Below, one piece after another: positions 5,890-7,229 of a DNA stretch of 7,229 nucleotides. Positions within the stretch are counted from its first letter, which is position 1. Each line of letters opens with the position of its first letter. The notes under the pieces are model-generated. The model searched no databases, was not told the DNA's origin, and worked only from the letters and a program-made list of their open reading frames with translations. Position numbers and translations under genes: made by a program. This DNA is from an uncultured beta proteobacterium (GTDB lineage Bacteria; Pseudomonadota; Gammaproteobacteria; Burkholderiales; Burkholderiaceae), in the NCBI GenBank assembly GCA_903835865.1, contig CAILON010000243.1:1-7229 (forward strand), given 5' to 3'.

Positions 5890-7229
5890 CTAGAAATTTA
5901 TCCGCGCTCCTACCGTAAAAGCTTGTGGCATACCGGCCTGATATGCACTTGCTTGAGAGGCAATATTGAAGGTAACGTACTGGCGATTTAATAAGTTCAC
6001 TACTGAGGCAAAAATAGAAGCCTGTGAATTAAGTTGATAATTTGCCTTAAGGCCTATGACCGCATAAGCCGGAACAGGTAGAGAGCCTGTAGACATCCAA
6101 GAGTTGCCTACATAGCGCACAGTAGTAGTGATGCTGGCCTGCGGAACTGGGTAATACGTAATCCCCGCATTTGCCATATTTTTGGGCACGCCCCCCACTT
6201 GCGTATTGATGGGGTCACTTGTGGCACTCCAAGTTAAAACGGTACGGGTGTAGCTATAGCCACCATCGAGCGCCCAATTTGGATTCACATCATGATGGTA
6301 TTGCACCTCAATACCACGACTTAATAGATTTTGTTGGTTGGTGTAATAACTCACATTGGTATAGCCACTACCCCCTACATTGGATACGCAGCCTGTTATT
6401 CCAGAAGCGCTGCACAAGCTATTGGCAAATGCCGCATTGGCGCTTGTGATCTTGTAACTGGTGATGGCGTTAGTGATGTAATTATTAAATGCGGTGAACT
6501 GTGCAAAGCCACCCTTCCATCGGTAGTCTGTACCCAGCTCATAACCCGTCATTGTCTCTGGGGTTAGGTTGGGGTTAGCCAAATACCAACCTCCCACAGA
6601 TGAGCCATAGCTACGCAAAGTGTTATTCATGCTGGGCGCATGAAACGCTTGATATGCCGCACCACGCAAATCCCAATCGGTATTTGCTTTATACAAAAGT
6701 CCTAGCGATGGGCTAAATTGCGTTTTGCTCTTATTCGAAATGGCCTGATATGTTGGGGCACTACCAGTATTCATGTTGTAGTAAGAAGGTGTTTGACTAT
6801 TCCAAGCATCTACCCGCGCACCGAGAGTTGCCTCAAGAGGAATAGCGTTCGCCTTGGACTTCAGTTGCCCTAACAAACCATAAAAGTTTTGCTGGCCTTG
6901 AGCGTAATTAACTGAAGTTACTGCGCTACTAGGCGCTAAATTATTAGTTTGATTTGACGCGGAAATATTACGAGCATCGATTCCCAAAATATATTGATCA
7001 ATCCCAGCGACTTTAAGATCATGGGTGTACTGTGCAGATGCGCCTAGTGTTGAATAAGGGTCGGTGTAGTTGGCATTGATGTATGCCTTATTAGGTGCAG
7101 TGGTTAAATTATTTGCCGTCTGCTTATAAAAATTGGTGTTTTGGTAATACACATTCACTTGCGCTTTTTTATCAACGTCCAGTTGGGTTGTGGTGCCGCC
7201 AGCTACATCCGTTGTCTGAATGAGGTTTG
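5890..7229 (-). CDS. TonB-dependent outer-membrane receptor, C-terminal part (5' end off the window)
   Basis: This is 445 codons of beta-barrel, open to the right edge; the GTG at 7158 is internal, since the frame continues upstream without a stop. Evidence: alternating amphipathic strands rich in Tyr, Asn, Ser and Thr; the late-barrel motif NPNLTPETMTGYELGTDYRW followed by a strand-turn pattern (FAQFTAFNNYITNAITSY) typical of these receptors; a near-C-terminal NLLNRQYVTF block resembling the usual NLfdkkY motif; and a final residue Phe, the standard outer-membrane insertion signal. A loop carries a Cys pair (LCSASGITGC) that could form a disulfide. The plug domain and TonB box would lie off the window. 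These receptors import iron chelates, cobamides, sugars or cofactors such as PQQ. The ligand is unknown. Position before a PQQ-type dehydrogenase suggests import of its cofactor or substrate. Confidence 0.9.
   Translation of the reverse strand, partial: NLIQTTDVAGGTTTQLDVDKKAQVNVYYQNTNFYKQTANNLTTAPNKAYINANYTDPYSTLGASAQYTHDLKVAGIDQYILGIDARNISASNQTNNLAPSSAVTSVNYAQGQQNFYGLLGQLKSKANAIPLEATLGARVDAWNSQTPSYYNMNTGSAPTYQAISNKSKTQFSPSLGLLYKANTDWDLRGAAYQAFHAPSMNNTLRSYGSSVGGWYLANPNLTPETMTGYELGTDYRWKGGFAQFTAFNNYITNAITSYKITSANAAFANSLCSASGITGCVSNVGGSGYTNVSYYTNQQNLLSRGIEVQYHHDVNPNWALDGGYSYTRTVLTWSATSDPINTQVGGVPKNMANAGITYYPVPQASITTTVRYVGNSWMSTGSLPVPAYAVIGLKANYQLNSQASIFASVVNLLNRQYVTFNIASQASAYQAGMPQAFTVGARINF

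Noticed and set aside
5832..5892. Repeated octamer AAATCCTA at 5832 and 5885
   Set aside because: Two copies of 8 bases in AT-rich sequence, one overlapping a stop codon; likely chance.
6560..6578. Tandem GGGGTTAG repeat
   Set aside because: Two copies only, and it encodes the conserved receptor motif N-P-N-L-T-P; explained by coding.
7156..7158. GTG as the start of the receptor gene
   Set aside because: The same frame continues without a stop to the right edge, and a receptor starting here would lack the plug domain; the gene is truncated only by the window.
1..7229. CRISPR array, IS element or RNA gene
   Set aside because: No regularly spaced repeats, transposase or terminal inverted repeats, and no tRNA- or rRNA-like sequence was seen on either strand.

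Overview
The window looks like a chromosomal segment from a betaproteobacterium of the order Burkholderiales with moderately low GC, such as a Polynucleobacter-like freshwater bacterium. This is inferred from gene content (a YjgA/DarP homologue, a GMC oxidoreductase, and a PQQ-type sugar dehydrogenase with a c-type cytochrome) and from overall base composition. No rRNA, tRNA, IS element or CRISPR array was seen.

Layout. Positions 1-1527 (minus) hold most of a GMC-family FAD alcohol/choline dehydrogenase-like gene whose 3' end runs off the left edge. Positions 1528-1644 are a divergent, AT-rich control region with nested palindromes. Positions 1645-2268 (plus) hold a two-gene type II toxin-antitoxin module: a RelE/ParE-type toxin first, then a helix-turn-helix antitoxin. 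The toxin gene has only about 29% GC, far below its neighbours. Forty bases on, at 2309-2836 (plus), is darP (yjgA), a 50S ribosome-assembly factor. It meets the next gene tail to tail with a 3-4 base overlap.

Positions 2833-7229 form a minus-strand gene cluster, read from right to left. It starts with the C-terminal part of a TonB-dependent outer-membrane receptor (its 5' end is off the right edge). Next come a secreted PQQ-type sugar/sorbosone dehydrogenase, a secreted diheme cytochrome c whose ATG overlaps the dehydrogenase stop codon (TAATG), and an integral-membrane acyltransferase of the Acyl_transf_3 family. The first three suggest one job: bring a substrate or cofactor across the outer membrane, oxidise a substrate in the periplasm, and pass the electrons to the respiratory chain through the cytochrome. 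The actual substrate cannot be read from the sequence.

The most unusual things seen are: (1) an apparently intact intrinsic-terminator hairpin with a six-U tract embedded in the signal-peptide codons of the cytochrome gene, just after the dehydrogenase stop; (2) a compact toxin-antitoxin module whose perfect 8-bp inverted repeat runs into the toxin start codon; and (3) the close placement of that module directly ahead of a ribosome-assembly gene.
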